NCBI GenBank assembly: GCA_015680685.1
Contig: MNCI01008361.1
Location: 46,262-77,842, forward strand
DNA length: 31,581 nucleotides
Origin: Gnetum montanum
Taxonomy: Eukaryota > Streptophyta > Gnetopsida > Gnetales > Gnetaceae
Reading direction: 5' to 3'
Below, one piece after another: positions 19,754-29,449 of the stretch (position 1 is the first letter of the stretch; each line of letters begins with the position of its first letter). A model generated the notes under the pieces. It did not search any database. It worked only from the letters and a program-made list of their open reading frames with translations, and was not told the DNA's origin. Made by a program: the position numbers and the translations under genes.

Positions 19754-19771
19754 TGGCGCCATTACCGAGGA
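19754..19771 (+). other. Primer binding site of element B (tRNA-Asp type)
   Basis: TGGCGCCATTACCGAGGA matches 15 of 18 bases of the tRNA-Asp complement TGGCGCCGTTGCCGGGGA; all three differences are G-to-A. Athila-group elements of plants use this primer, which supports the family call made from the coding region. Confidence 0.85.
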
Positions 19772-19887
19772 TTTTGTTGTTTGTGCGCTAATTAGAACTT
19801 AAGAATCTTCCCATCGTTAGAACGAACCCTTAGGGTTAGTTATTCTACAATCACCAAAAAAGAGTATTGCACACTAAATAATCAATC

Positions 19888-21890
19888 ATGTCTCCTTCTT
19901 CTTATGAGAGTGCTTCATCGACTAGGTCTGACACCATGAATAATCGAAGGCGGGGTGCACATGATGATCTGCCAGTGCCCCAACAGTTTCACATGGTATA
20001 CGCTCATCCTAATGAGTATATACTAGACTTTACCTTTATCCTCCACCAGGATGAACAACTGCGTTGGTGTGATTTAGAAGGTAACATAGTGTTACATGCC
20101 GATCGCTCAATCCCAAGCATGCTTCTTCATGCTCTCACATGAATTAGTATGCAACACTTATAATTGGAGTATGTTGTGCATGAACAAGATTCGAGAGATC
20201 ATTAACCCATGGAGGCACAACGCCAAAGGGATTTCCAACAGGAGAGACATTACAAATCTGTGAAGGGGAAATGGTCTTAGGTTGTCTTGTATGTCCTAAG
20301 TGAAAATGAGGGTGGTGAACCTACCTTGGGAGGTTTCCCACAAAATGATGTTCCTCTCATTGACTTCAATCAAGGAGTTGTGTATCAAAATCTTTACTCA
20401 ACTATTCATAACCTAGGTTCTGGTACCAATGGGCATAAAGGGTTTGCAAAAGGAACACAAATGCATGACAATGATGGATATTTCGATTGTAACCGCAACC
20501 GAGGCCATGACCACCAAAGAGAAAGTGACAGGCACTACCATGGTGCTAGTCCTCCTTCCTCTTCACCTTCATCATCTCCTTCCCCCTCTCCTTCAGGATC
20601 TGAACACAGTCGCAAAGGGAAAGACCATGAGGACAATGGTAAGCGAAATAGAGATCATAGAAAAAACAGTCAAGAAAGGGGGTGATGGTATTCCAGAGAG
20701 ACACATCACGAAAGAAGGGAGAGTAGGGAACAACATAGGCATCATAGATAGTATGATCACGATGAATCCCTACTCGGTACTTGAAGTATGTTAGATATAA
20801 TTAAGGTTGTTAGGATTCCAACAAGGCACTAGAAAGACAGTAGGATCAAAAAGACTAGACATGAATAACATCCCATGATTTGAAGGGGGATACAATGTTG
20901 ATCTCAAAATCATTTACAAGCATTCCACGACGCATGTGCCTTGCAAAATATAGAAAATGAGTGACAAAAGCTAAAGTTGTTTCCATGCATACTAATCAAG
21001 GAAGCAAAAAGTTGGTACCGGTCCTTAGAATTGAAATCGATTCGTTGATGGAGTACCATGTTGGAGCTATTCAATGATAAGTATCAAAAGTACTCCTGAG
21101 TGTCCAACCTGTGTAAGCAAGTCCAAGGATGGAAACAAGCAGGACACAAACCCTTAGATGATGCCATGGGCTGAAATTATGCATTATTACATCATTGTTT
21201 TGGCCATGGTTACTTGCAAAGGAAACAACTATGCTATCTCATAGATGGGCTTAGGTATGAAACGTGAAGAACCCTTGGGACTTATGCCTAAGGAAGGCTA
21301 TCCGAGCTCAGAGCCCATCAAATACAAAGATTGTTGGAGCAAGTTGCCAAGAAGGAAGGTGACTTGAGGAAAAGAGAATGTGCAGAGGAGTATAACAGAG
21401 ATTCTTCTCTCCGAAAGAAGGAAGTTAGATTTTACGAAGATGAAGAAGAGTCACCACTTGAAGAGATGGTAAATAACAAAACTTTTCCCATTTAAAAATT
21501 TACATCAGAAGTATCAACAAAGGTAGATCAAATGTGGAATTACCTAGATGAAAAATTTCAAACCATTTTAAAAATAGTAGAGGAGTCTAGAGAGCAAAGT
21601 AGTGACCGAGAGAGGAGGAAAAAGAGAGAAGCTGAGTATGCATGTAAGAAGGGTAAGGGCAAGGTTGCTGTCATTGAAGAGGTTGTGTATTTAGACACAG
21701 ACAATGATGATGGATGTGAAATATGCTAATATGACCATCCTAAAGGATGTTGCCTAGTAGTGTCACATCTGCAAGAGTCTAGGGTTTATGCACTAAACCC
21801 ACAATTGAACAAACGACAAACACCTAGAACCTTACCTTATCCTCAAGGTAACCCAAGGCAGTTCCACCAACCCTAGACATATTATCCAAG
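19888..21890 (+). pseudogene. gag: Element B gag region
   Basis: It starts at ATG 19888 (MSPSSYESASSTRSD). The N-terminal domain (QQFHMVYAHPNEYILDFTFI, then RWCDLEGNIVLHADRS) closely follows A and stops at 20140-20142. The same frame resumes at 20287 with GGFPQNDVP and a Ser/Pro, then Arg/Lys/His-rich region to 20685. The Retrotrans_gag core (about 20880-21250) is recognisable by comparison with A but full of stops (EGGYN, NDKYQ, GWKQ, LLHHCFGHGY). The knuckle region near 21532-21760 reads KVDQMWNYLDEKFQTILKIV, a Lys/Arg segment, then CEIC, a stop, YDHPKGC. Gag would form the particle and bind the RNA; this copy cannot. Confidence 0.75.
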
Positions 21891-22429
21891 TGGAGGTCCA
21901 CCACAACCAAATGAGCAATACCAATAGTGGCAACACCCATAATCATGGGGAATGCCACCACCATGGCAACAGTACCTTTTCCATCAACTTAACCCATACG
22001 AGTATTACGTTCAGTAGTTGATCTCTTCACATGATTCTACTAGTTACCTCACCCTTTAGCCTCACTACCAAACCATCGAGTATTATAGAACTTCTTCTCC
22101 TAGGGGTGACGATCCACATACATACTATCCTTCTCATCTATTTGCATCTCTTCTACCCTCAACTTCATTACCACCTACTCCAACTATGCAAGGCGAGCTT
22201 CTTGCCCAGCCGCAGTAATGTAATGCTACAAGGGCTGTCAATCCTCAACCTACTGTTGGTGTGGACAACTGGTCAAAGAAGAGACCTTTCTTTAAAACCA
22301 ATAGTCCAACTAAGTCTGTACAACCACAAGCAACTAATTGTCTAAATGCCTCATCATCATTCGAATCTTCGGAGCTTCCTTCGAACCAAAAATCGCACTC
22401 CACACACATGATCATGTTAACTCATGCCA

Positions 22430-22908
22430 TCACTGATTGAATTAAAGCTAGCCATCTTCCTAGGAAATTCTCTGATCTAGGAAGTCCTCTCATATATTTA
22501 CAAATCGTTGGAAATGAGCCTTGCAAAGCTCTTTTGGATTCAAGTTCTGGTGTTAATTTAATCTCTCAAGAAATGTATACAGCCTGGAACCTACCTCCAC
22601 TAAAGAAGAGTAACACCCATTTAGAGATGGCTGACTAGTCCATCATTGTCCCATTAGGACTAGTGGAGGACATTGCCGCCACTGTTTGTGGGTGGTCATA
22701 TCCAGCCAATTTCCTAGTGATCCAAGTCAACAACTGTAAGGGGGACTTCCCAATCATAATGGGAAGATCATGGCTAAGTACGATTGATGCATGCCTAGGA
22801 ATATGTGATCTTTTCCTAGAAATAACAAAAGAAAATGCATTTGGGAAGATCGAGAAGAAGAAAGTTCCATGCATCGCATATAGTGACACAAGGTGCAATT
22901 GCATGTAG
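22430..22908 (+). pseudogene. Element B aspartic protease
   Basis: It reads ASHLPRKFSDLG, then ALLDSSSGVNLISQEMY. The active-site loop normally has D-S/T/L-G; here the glycine position holds Ser (AGT, one G-to-A step from GGT). It continues EMAD, a stop, SIIVPLGLVEDIAATV, then YPANFLVIQVNN, DFPIIMGRSWLSTIDACLGI. This order matches Athila-type proteases. In an active element it would process Gag-Pol. The 81-codon open part is 22663-22908, in frame with gag and reverse transcriptase. Confidence 0.7.
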
Positions 22909-23058
22909 AAGTCTTGATTTGTACAATGCTTAACATTGCCTGCATGCAACTAGTGTGCACAAGTATCTAACATACAAAGATGCCTATATGCAGCACCCAC
23001 AAGACAGGAAGGCACCTAGTGGCTGATAGCTAACCAAGAAAGAAATTCAACTTTATGC

Positions 23059-24240
23059 ATGGAACCAACTGAGAGCTTGACTTGTGCCTATATCAATAGC
23101 ATAGATGCATTAGAGCAAGTCCATTGCCAACTTCTAAGCATTGACACAGAAAATATCAACTGGGGGAAGATGGAAATCCCTAATGAGTTTAAGCAAGAGC
23201 CCCTTGAATTAAAATCACTACCCACCAGTATGGAGTATACATTTCTCAAGAATGGAAAATCGATAATCACTTCTCAACAAAAAGAAAAACTGCTGAAGAT
23301 GGTAAAAAAATGGTCAAAAGCCTTTGCTTGGTTATATCCCGAAGTAACCAGAATAGATCCTAGGATATGTCAACATAGAATCTACACTAACCCCTCTATG
23401 AAGCCTCGATGACAATAGCAAAGATGACTAAACCCAAAGCTTAAGCAGGTAGTTAAAGAAGAAATTGAACAACTTCTAAAGGTTGGGTTCATCCACCCCA
23501 TTGCTGACAATGAATGGGTTAGTCCATTAGTCATTGTGCCTAAAAAGGAAGGTAAATGGAGGGTGTGTATAGAATTTAGGCTGTTAAATATGGCAACATT
23601 TAAAGACCATTTTTCATTGCCATTCGTTGACCAAGTCTTAGATACCATTGCAAGGCATTGCTATTATAGTTTTTTGGATGGTTATAGTCGGTACAATCAA
23701 ATTCAAATAGCACCAGAAGACCAAGCCAATATCACATTCACAAGTTCTTGGGGGACATTTGCATATAAACAGATGTCATTTGGCTTGTGCATTGCCCCAG
23801 CAACATTTCAACGTCTGGTTCTCAGTATATTTCAGCAGTAAAGAGGAAATGGTGTGGAGGTTTTTATGGATGATTTTGCCACCTATGGAGTGGAATTTGA
23901 ATTAGCATTGGACCGATTAGAACAAGTACTGAAACAATGTGTAGAAACCAACTTAAGGCTCAATTGGCAAAAAGGCCACTTAATGGTCGAAGAGGGCATT
24001 GTATTAGGGAATAAAATTTCACAAACAAGGTTGGAGGTAGATCCTAAAAAAATTAAGGTCATCCAAGGAATCACTTGTCAACTTGAAACTATAAAAGACG
24101 TCTGATCATTCCTTGGACATACTGGTTATTATAGATGCTTCATCGAGAACTTTTCAAATATTGCAAAACCATTGGTAGAATTAACGAAGAAGGATGTACC
24201 CTTTGAATGGACCAAGGAATGTGAGCTAGCTTTCCAAACT
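23059..24240 (+). pseudogene. pol: Element B reverse transcriptase
   Basis: Three open pieces in one frame (23059-23412, 23536-23841, 23854-24105) cover the RVT_1 domain. Readable motifs are VKEEIEQLLKVGFIHPI, SPLVIVPKKEGKWRVCIEFR, FLDGYSRYNQIQIAPEDQ (first catalytic Asp), GTFAYKQMSFGLCIAPATFQ, and the catalytic box VFMDDF at about 23860-23877 (both Asp present). The connection region follows with [37 protein letters not shown] and [15 protein letters not shown]. Stops in the same frame are TGA 23410, TAG 23416, TGA 23425, TAA 23839 and TGA 24103; several stand where the family has Arg or Gln. The motif set is Athila-like Ty3/Gypsy. Confidence 0.85.
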
Positions 24241-24765
24241 TGAAGTAGAAGCTCATAGAAAGACCCATTCTATAAGCTCTTGATTGGTCCAGACCATTTC
24301 ATATAATGACTAATGCATCCAATTTTGCTTTAAGAGTCGTGCTTACATAGTTAGATGACCAAAAATGTCCCTATTGCATTCATTGTACAAGTCGAAGTAT
24401 TGCAAGTGCACAACTCAACTATACCACAATAGAAAAAGAGTTAATGGTTGTGGTATTTGCACTAGAAAAATTTAGGCATTATGTATTAAGCTATAAGGTA
24501 TTTGTACACACAGATCATAGTGCGACTTGGTTCCTTATGAATAAACCAATGGTAAGCCCTCATGTCATATGATGGCTCGTGATCTTGCAAGAGTTCGATA
24601 TCATGATAGTATATCGTAAAGGTACTGAGAATGTTGTTGTTGATAATTTATCTCAGTTGCAATGGGACAACAAAGAGGATGAATATCTAATTTCTGATTG
24701 CTTCCTTGATGAACTCCTCTTTGCAGGTGTAATAAACAATCAATCACCCACAAATATAAATTAGT
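24240..24765 (+). pseudogene. Element B RNase H
   Basis: After a frameshift near 24240 the frame gives LIERPIL, then IMTNASNFALRVVL, YTTIEKELMVVVFALEKFRH, YKVFVHTDHSATWFLMNKP, LQEFDIMIVYRKGTENVVVD, NLSQLQWDN. In the family the first motif is MCDAS; here the catalytic Asp is Asn (AAT at 24312-24314). The Glu in IEKEL, the Asp in HTDH and the Asp in VVDNLS remain. Stops at several places. RNase H would remove the RNA strand during cDNA synthesis. Confidence 0.75.
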
Positions 24766-24769
24766 ATAG

Positions 24770-25985
24770 TAGCATTTTTACTTATCTTCTCACACAAGAA
24801 ACACCATGAGAGTTGGACATTAGGAAGAAACAACAGTTTCTCCACCGAGTCAAACATTTCATGGAAATCAACGGACATCTTTACAAGGTGTGTTTTGATG
24901 GCTTGGTCCAATGATGTGTTCCCAACGCAAATAAATTGTGAGTTCTCCAAGATGCTCATGAGGGACCTTGTGGGGGTCATTACGCTAGGAGACGAACAAC
25001 CATTAAAATCTTGCTTGCAGGATATTATTGGCCTACATTATTTTAGGATGGCCATCATTTTGTCCAATCTTGTGAGCATTGCCAATGTGATGGGGGAATG
25101 ACTACTAGAATGGAGGGTTCACAACAATGGATTCAACCTTTAGAATCCTTTGACATATGGGGTATTGATTTTATGGGGCCTATTACACTAATGTCCAATG
25201 GAAAAGCATACATTATTGTTGTTGTTGACTATTTTACAAAGTGGGTAGAAGCAACTGGCGTTACTGACTGTACATCATCTACCATTGCACAATTTTTTCA
25301 ACAACAAATAGTAAACAGGTTTAGTGTGCCTCGTGCACTTATTTTTAATAGTGGTACACATTTTACAGGTACAACTTTTTGAAAGTTGATGCAACGCTTA
25401 GGAGTTGAGCATAAATTGACTACACCATATCATCCTCAAGCAAATGGTCAAGCCAAAGTCACCAATAGGGAGATCACAAAAATATTGACACGGACCATTA
25501 GCAAATATACGTGAGATTGAAGCACCAAACTAAACGATGCTCTTTGGGCTTACCACTCCACATGGAAACTCCCTATAGGCTATTCTCCCTATGAGTTAGT
25601 GTACGATAAACTTCCAACACTTCCTATCCAAGCTAAGCTCCGTACATTATCTACAGCATGTGACCTCAACCTTGACCTTAGTCTAGCATAGAAAGAATGG
25701 TTAATGAACCTTAACTTGCTAGATGAAAACTGATTAGCCACCCTGTCATCCAATGAACTACACAAGGCCTTCAAAAAACAATGTTATGACCTGAAAATTA
25801 GAAAAGTCACATACCAACCAAGAGATAGGGTTCTTTATTGGAATCTTGCACATGTGCCACAACGAACTAAATTTCAAACACTATGGAAAGGACCTTATAT
25901 CATTCATGAAACTTTTCCTTCAGGGGCCATGATGATCTATAAACCTGAAAGCTCAGATAAGAAATTATTAGTCAACATCCAGTAA
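24770..25985 (+). pseudogene. Element B integrase, catalytic residues lost
   Basis: The zinc-binding domain reads DAHEGPCGGHYARRRTTIK and QSCEHCQ (His-His-Cys-Cys kept). The core domain (25098-25382 open) reads FDIWGIDFMGPITL, DYFTKWVEA and RALIFNSGTHFTG, then after a TGA at 25380 GVEHKLTTPYHPQANGQAKV. The first catalytic Asp is present (25167-25169). The second stands as Asn (25347-25349) and the Glu as Lys (25455-25457). The C-terminal part has VTYQPRDRVLYWN and LWKGPYIIHE (GPY/F motif of Ty3/Gypsy integrases). The frame ends at TAA 25983-25985, or at TAG 26061-26063 if that TAA is itself a mutation. Confidence 0.8.
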
Positions 25986-26638
25986 ACCAAACCTTTCCAT
26001 GAGCCCAAAACAGCTAGTACTAACACTACCTCTATTGATGGAAAGCCTTGCTCATTATTTTAGATCTCCTCCTTGTACTGTCTAAAATCATTAGTGAGAG
26101 GCTGGAATGAATGGACATTGAGAGATCTACGAATGAAACAGTAAGACCCTACCTTCGCTTGAGGGAAAGCTAGAAATCAATGGAGGCAGAGTGCCTTGAA
26201 TGGTCTGCATGCGAATCAAATGAGGACTTTCCCAAACGTACGCAATTGCAATGTGTTGGGTTATACGTAAAAAAATGCAAAATTGAACGTAAACGAACGA
26301 AAAAGAATGTAATCTGTTTAAATAATAAATAATGAAAATAGGAAAAAATATGAACAGGAACAATAATGTAAACTACACGAATTTGGGCAATAATGCAAAA
26401 TATTTGTATTGATAAACAATTTAGAATGTGCACCGGTCAGAACACAGTTGTGGAGTGGTCGCAAGGTGGACGTTTAGCCCCGATGGATGAGAACAGATGC
26501 TGGGAAGATGCAGGTTTTGGATTATAGGTGTACGACGTCCAAGTCTGTATGAAGCCCAGCATATGAGATTGATGTCCAGATCTCCTAAGCGTATCATTTT
26601 CAAATTTTTCGAACCTTGATCTCGTGGAAAAATAGGGG

Positions 26639-26645
26639 ATTTATA
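26639..26645 (-). promoter_or_regulatory. TATA box of LTR C
   Basis: TATAAAT on the minus strand in a C-rich context, with the repeat-bearing region upstream and pol on the same strand. Confidence 0.55.
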
Positions 26646-26782
26646 GGATCTTGGGCATGAGATTCGGATCTGGGAGAAGATCAGTGGTTGCGGGGTGAGA
26701 AAAATTTAGATCGGGTGACAGGTGTATGCATTGACCAGATGCATAGAAATTGTTACAATGTACAGTGTAGCATCCAAGATCT

Positions 26783-26814
26783 CTTACACTGGCATGTGTA
26801 ATTCCCAGCGTAAG
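26783..26814. repeat. Inverted repeat in LTR C
   Basis: CTTACACTGG (26783) and CCAGCGTAAG (26805) pair over 10 bases with one mismatch and a 12-base loop. The words are those of the 193-bp repeat cores to the right. Confidence 0.6.
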
Positions 26815-26985
26815 AACTTGAAACACTAAAAAAAATGTCAAAAATGCAACAAATGTTAATGTACAAGCGTGGATCTGGGTGTCTGGCCTTCGGATCTACA
26901 GTTCTATGCTATTTTTGTGCTGCCAAAGCCTCCAGCATGCATGGATCTAGCTCTGATGTGTGCATAGCCTATTTTGGCATCATCG

Positions 26986-27027
26986 TCTAGTGTCCAGCAT
27001 CTAGCGTCCAGCATCTAGCATCCAGCA
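26986..27027. repeat. 14-bp unit, three copies
   Basis: tctagtgtccagca, tctagcgtccagca and tctagcatccagca stand back to back, differing at one or two bases each. Confidence 0.9.
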
Positions 27028-27411
27028 TATGAAAGTGTTTACGCTGCTGGAAGCATGTCAGCCTGACTAACAGTGTTTAACCTGAAAACAATGCATTTTG
27101 AACCCATTTTTGACCTATGAGACTCATTTTCAGAGTGGATCTGCATGCCATGGGTCATGAGGGTTCTATGTGCCAAATTTGGGCTAATTTGGATGTTGTT
27201 TTGGCCTTGTTTTGGTTGATTAGGCTGGGCATTACGCTATGCAACGTCTAAAAAAGTAACCCCAGTGTCACCAAGTGTTTCTGCCCTGTTTTGAGCTCAT
27301 TTTTGTACTCTGAAGCCTATTTGATGTTTCCTAATTGTTGCCTACTCTCTAGGGTGGCCTAGGTGTTGATTTTGACTTTGTTTTGTTTCTTTTTTAGGCC
27401 TATTTAGTTTG

Positions 27412-27464
27412 GTCATGCTGTGGTCACGCTGTGCAGCGTGACCAAAGTGGGACCCCAGCATGAC
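27412..27464. repeat. Nested double hairpin within the 193-bp repeat
   Basis: The outer arms GTCATGCTG (27412-27420) and CAGCATGAC (27456-27464) are perfect over 9 bases and enclose the perfect inner hairpin at 27422-27443. The equivalent outer words in other copies are only partly complementary. Confidence 0.8.
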
Positions 27465-28256
27465 GAAGTTTAAATGGCACGTTTGAAGTCCAAATTGTGA
27501 GTTTTTGAAGCCTATGAACATGTACAAGTGCTGCCTATCCCTGGGGTTTACTCAGATGTCGAAGATGATGCCCCAAAATGGTTGATTTACCCTATTTTTG
27601 TTTGGTCATGCTGATCCTTACGCTGTGTAGCGTAAGGAAATGTAGCTCCACCGTGAGCAACTAAAAATACCTCATTTAAGGCCCAAATTTTGATTTTCTA
27701 GAGGCTGGGAGCTACTGGGGGCCTTGGTGGAGGTCATGGGGGTTCCTTGTGCCTGATTTTAGTATGTTTTAAATCTGTTTCAGGGCTCCAAAAGTTGGTG
27801 ACGTTGATCCTTACGCTGTGCAGTGTAAGAAAATGTAGCTCCAGCGTAATCAACTGAAAACACCTTATTTAAGGTGCAAATTTTGATTTTTTGGAGGCTG
27901 GGAGTTGCTGGGGGCCTTGGTGAAGATCATGGGGGGTCCTTGTGCTCGATTTTAGCCTAGTTTAATTTAGTTTCAGGGCTCCAAAAGTTGGTTACACTGA
28001 TCCTTACGCTGGGTAGCATAAGCTACAACATGACCAAAGTTTACTTAGCCAAAATGAAGCATTTTGAGCCTGAAACTTTTGATTCTGGGTGCCGAAAGTT
28101 GGTGCAGTCACCTGTGGGCCCCAGGGGAACCTTGCCTATTGAATCGTGAACCATCGGGGCTGTTTTGGAGGCCTCCAAGTTTGGTCATGCTGTATTCATG
28201 CTTGGGTAGCTACATGACTTAGCTTGAATCTTGTTTGAAAGTGCTAGGCCAAAATT

Positions 28257-28342
28257 TTGTGGTGTTTTCATTGGTCCCTCTTTGTTGACACCTGGAGAAA
28301 TCTACCCAAGAGGTGTTGACAAAGAAGTATAAAACACCACAA
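28257..28342. repeat. 86-bp foldback at the edge of LTR C
   Basis: The outer arms TTGTGGTGTTTT (28257-28268) and AAAACACCACAA (28331-28342) match over 12 bases. The inner arms TTTGTTGACACCT (28281-28293) and AGGTGTTGACAAA (28311-28323) match in 11 of 13. Internal loops are 12 and 7 bases; the end loop is 17 bases. It lies at or near the right border of LTR C. Confidence 0.75.
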
Positions 28343-29449
28343 GCAACTGGGTATCAAGCATTGTTCTTTGGCACTTGACCAGATGTCGTTGCATCGTGTT
28401 CAAAAGTACTTGGGATCGGGAAATAAGGTTTTGAGATGTATGGGAAGAAGGTTTGTAGCTGTGACGTTGAGGATTGATGAAGGAATGATTTTTTTTAACT
28501 ATGGAAAGAGGAATGCTCTTGTGTGAACACATCATGTTGGTCCTTGTCAATAGCCAGTATCTAGCAGACTTGGGACCAAGACATGGGATGTGCGTCCTTT
28601 GGAGGAACGGGACCCTTGTTGAGTGTCAAAGGGAACCCATTGTCTAACAGCCAAAGCCATGTGGTGAGGTGGTGCGTTCTTTGGAGAAACAAGATCTTTT
28701 TTGAGTGCCAAAGGGAACCCGTTGTCCAACAGCCAAAGCCACACGGTGGGATGCAAAATGATTGTTTGAGACACGAGTGTTTTCTTCCAAGACAAGTACC
28801 TTCTAGCCTGGGGCTTGTATGGGAAGTGGCAAGGGTCTTGTGATGGATTTTGCTCTTTGATTTTTTATACTTTTTTTATTATTATTTTTTATTTTTTTTT
28901 ATTTTTTGAACAGAGCTCTCTTTCAATGTTATACTCATGCTTGTGTGCTTGTATCTATTTCATGTGTTGTGCTGTGTGTTACAACTGCTTTGAGAGTTAT
29001 AGTGTGCAACCATGTGTTCAGATTTTTGGGGTGACTGGGATGTATTCGGGAAATGTAACTGAACAGAGTAGAGAGAACATGATAGGGAATGAGGGACATT
29101 TGGGGAACTAGGAATGTACTTGTGAATGGTTTGATTAACCTGGTTACATGCATCAGGAATAATGTGGTACCTCATTGCCATGATGAAGTGCATCCGTGTA
29201 CGAACACCTCTAGGTGTCATCCTGCAAACACAACTCCAAGAAGACAAGAAACCCATGATTGAATGAGTTAGCTTAACACTTTAAACATGGATGCAACCAA
29301 TGGGATGGAGACACCGCATGCAACCGTAGGCAAACAAAATTAAGCAGCAGCAATGTTGTCAGAGTCCATGTGATGAATTCATGTAGCAAGTTGATGAAGA
29401 CATGGCATTTGATTTCAGCAATAGATTTGTAGGCCAGTGAAGAAGTTGC
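28343..29449 (-). other. 3' untranslated region of element C, or outer LTR part
   Basis: No coding signal that I recognise on either strand. It holds the 82-bp duplication and an A/T-only stretch at about 28861-28907. ORFs up to 98 codons on both strands overlap one another and show no family motif. Confidence 0.45.
28590..28753. repeat. 82-bp tandem duplication
   Basis: Units 28590-28671 and 28672-28753 begin gtgcgt and share ctttggag, caaagggaaccc, gttgtc/attgtc and aacagccaaagcca. The two overlapping ORFs here are by-products of the repeat. Confidence 0.85.

Larger units (their letters stand above)
18915..26085 (+). mobile_element. Element B: Athila-like Ty3/Gypsy retrotransposon without its 3' end
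   Basis: The element has a 5' LTR, a primer site and a single Gag-Pol frame in the order gag, protease, reverse transcriptase, RNase H, integrase, which is the Ty3/Gypsy order. There is no second (archaeal-type) RNase H between RNase H and integrase, unlike Tat elements. Its 3' untranslated region and 3' LTR are missing; at about 26085 the sequence changes to the LTR of element C on the opposite strand. Insertion of C into B explains this. The gag, protease and reverse transcriptase pieces all lie in one frame, and a lasting shift occurs only near 24240. Confidence 0.8.
26100..28282 (-). repeat. 3' LTR of element C (approximate limits)
   Basis: The minus strand carries a TATA box at 26645-26639 (ccTATAAATcccc), followed by sequence of U5 character down to about 26100, where similarity to the end of element B stops. 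Upstream of the TATA box, the U3 side holds the 193-bp tandem repeats. The start on the right is uncertain: candidate borders are the TG at about 28270, next to a purine tract (AAAGAGGGA), or TGTCAACACC at 28321. The second LTR is outside the window, so neither border is confirmed. Confidence 0.45.
26950..28290. repeat. 193-bp tandem repeat, about seven diverged copies, with hairpin cores
   Basis: The word TTACGCT or a close variant stands at 27039, 27232, 27424, 27618, 27811, 28004 and 28196; the steps are 193, 192, 194, 193, 193 and 192. At several copies the word is the left arm of a hairpin. At 27422-27443 the arms GGTCACGCTG and CAGCGTGACC are perfect with a 2-base loop. At 27616-27637, 27810-27829 and 28003-28022 they carry one or a few mismatches. 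Between cores, words such as tttggaggctggga, ccttggtg, tccttgtg and cagggctccaaaagttgg recur. The array lies upstream of the TATA box of LTR C. Confidence 0.8.

Noticed and set aside
26950-28290. CRISPR-like array
   Set aside because: Units are tandem and diverged with no alternating constant repeat and unique spacer, and the context is a plant retrotransposon LTR.
28547-28843. Overlapping ORFs on both strands
   Set aside because: They exist because an 82-bp unit is duplicated without stops; neither strand shows a protein family.
28935-29256. 98- and 72-codon minus ORFs after pol of element C
   Set aside because: They overlap each other and a plus ORF, lack known motifs, and lie in the expected 3' untranslated region.
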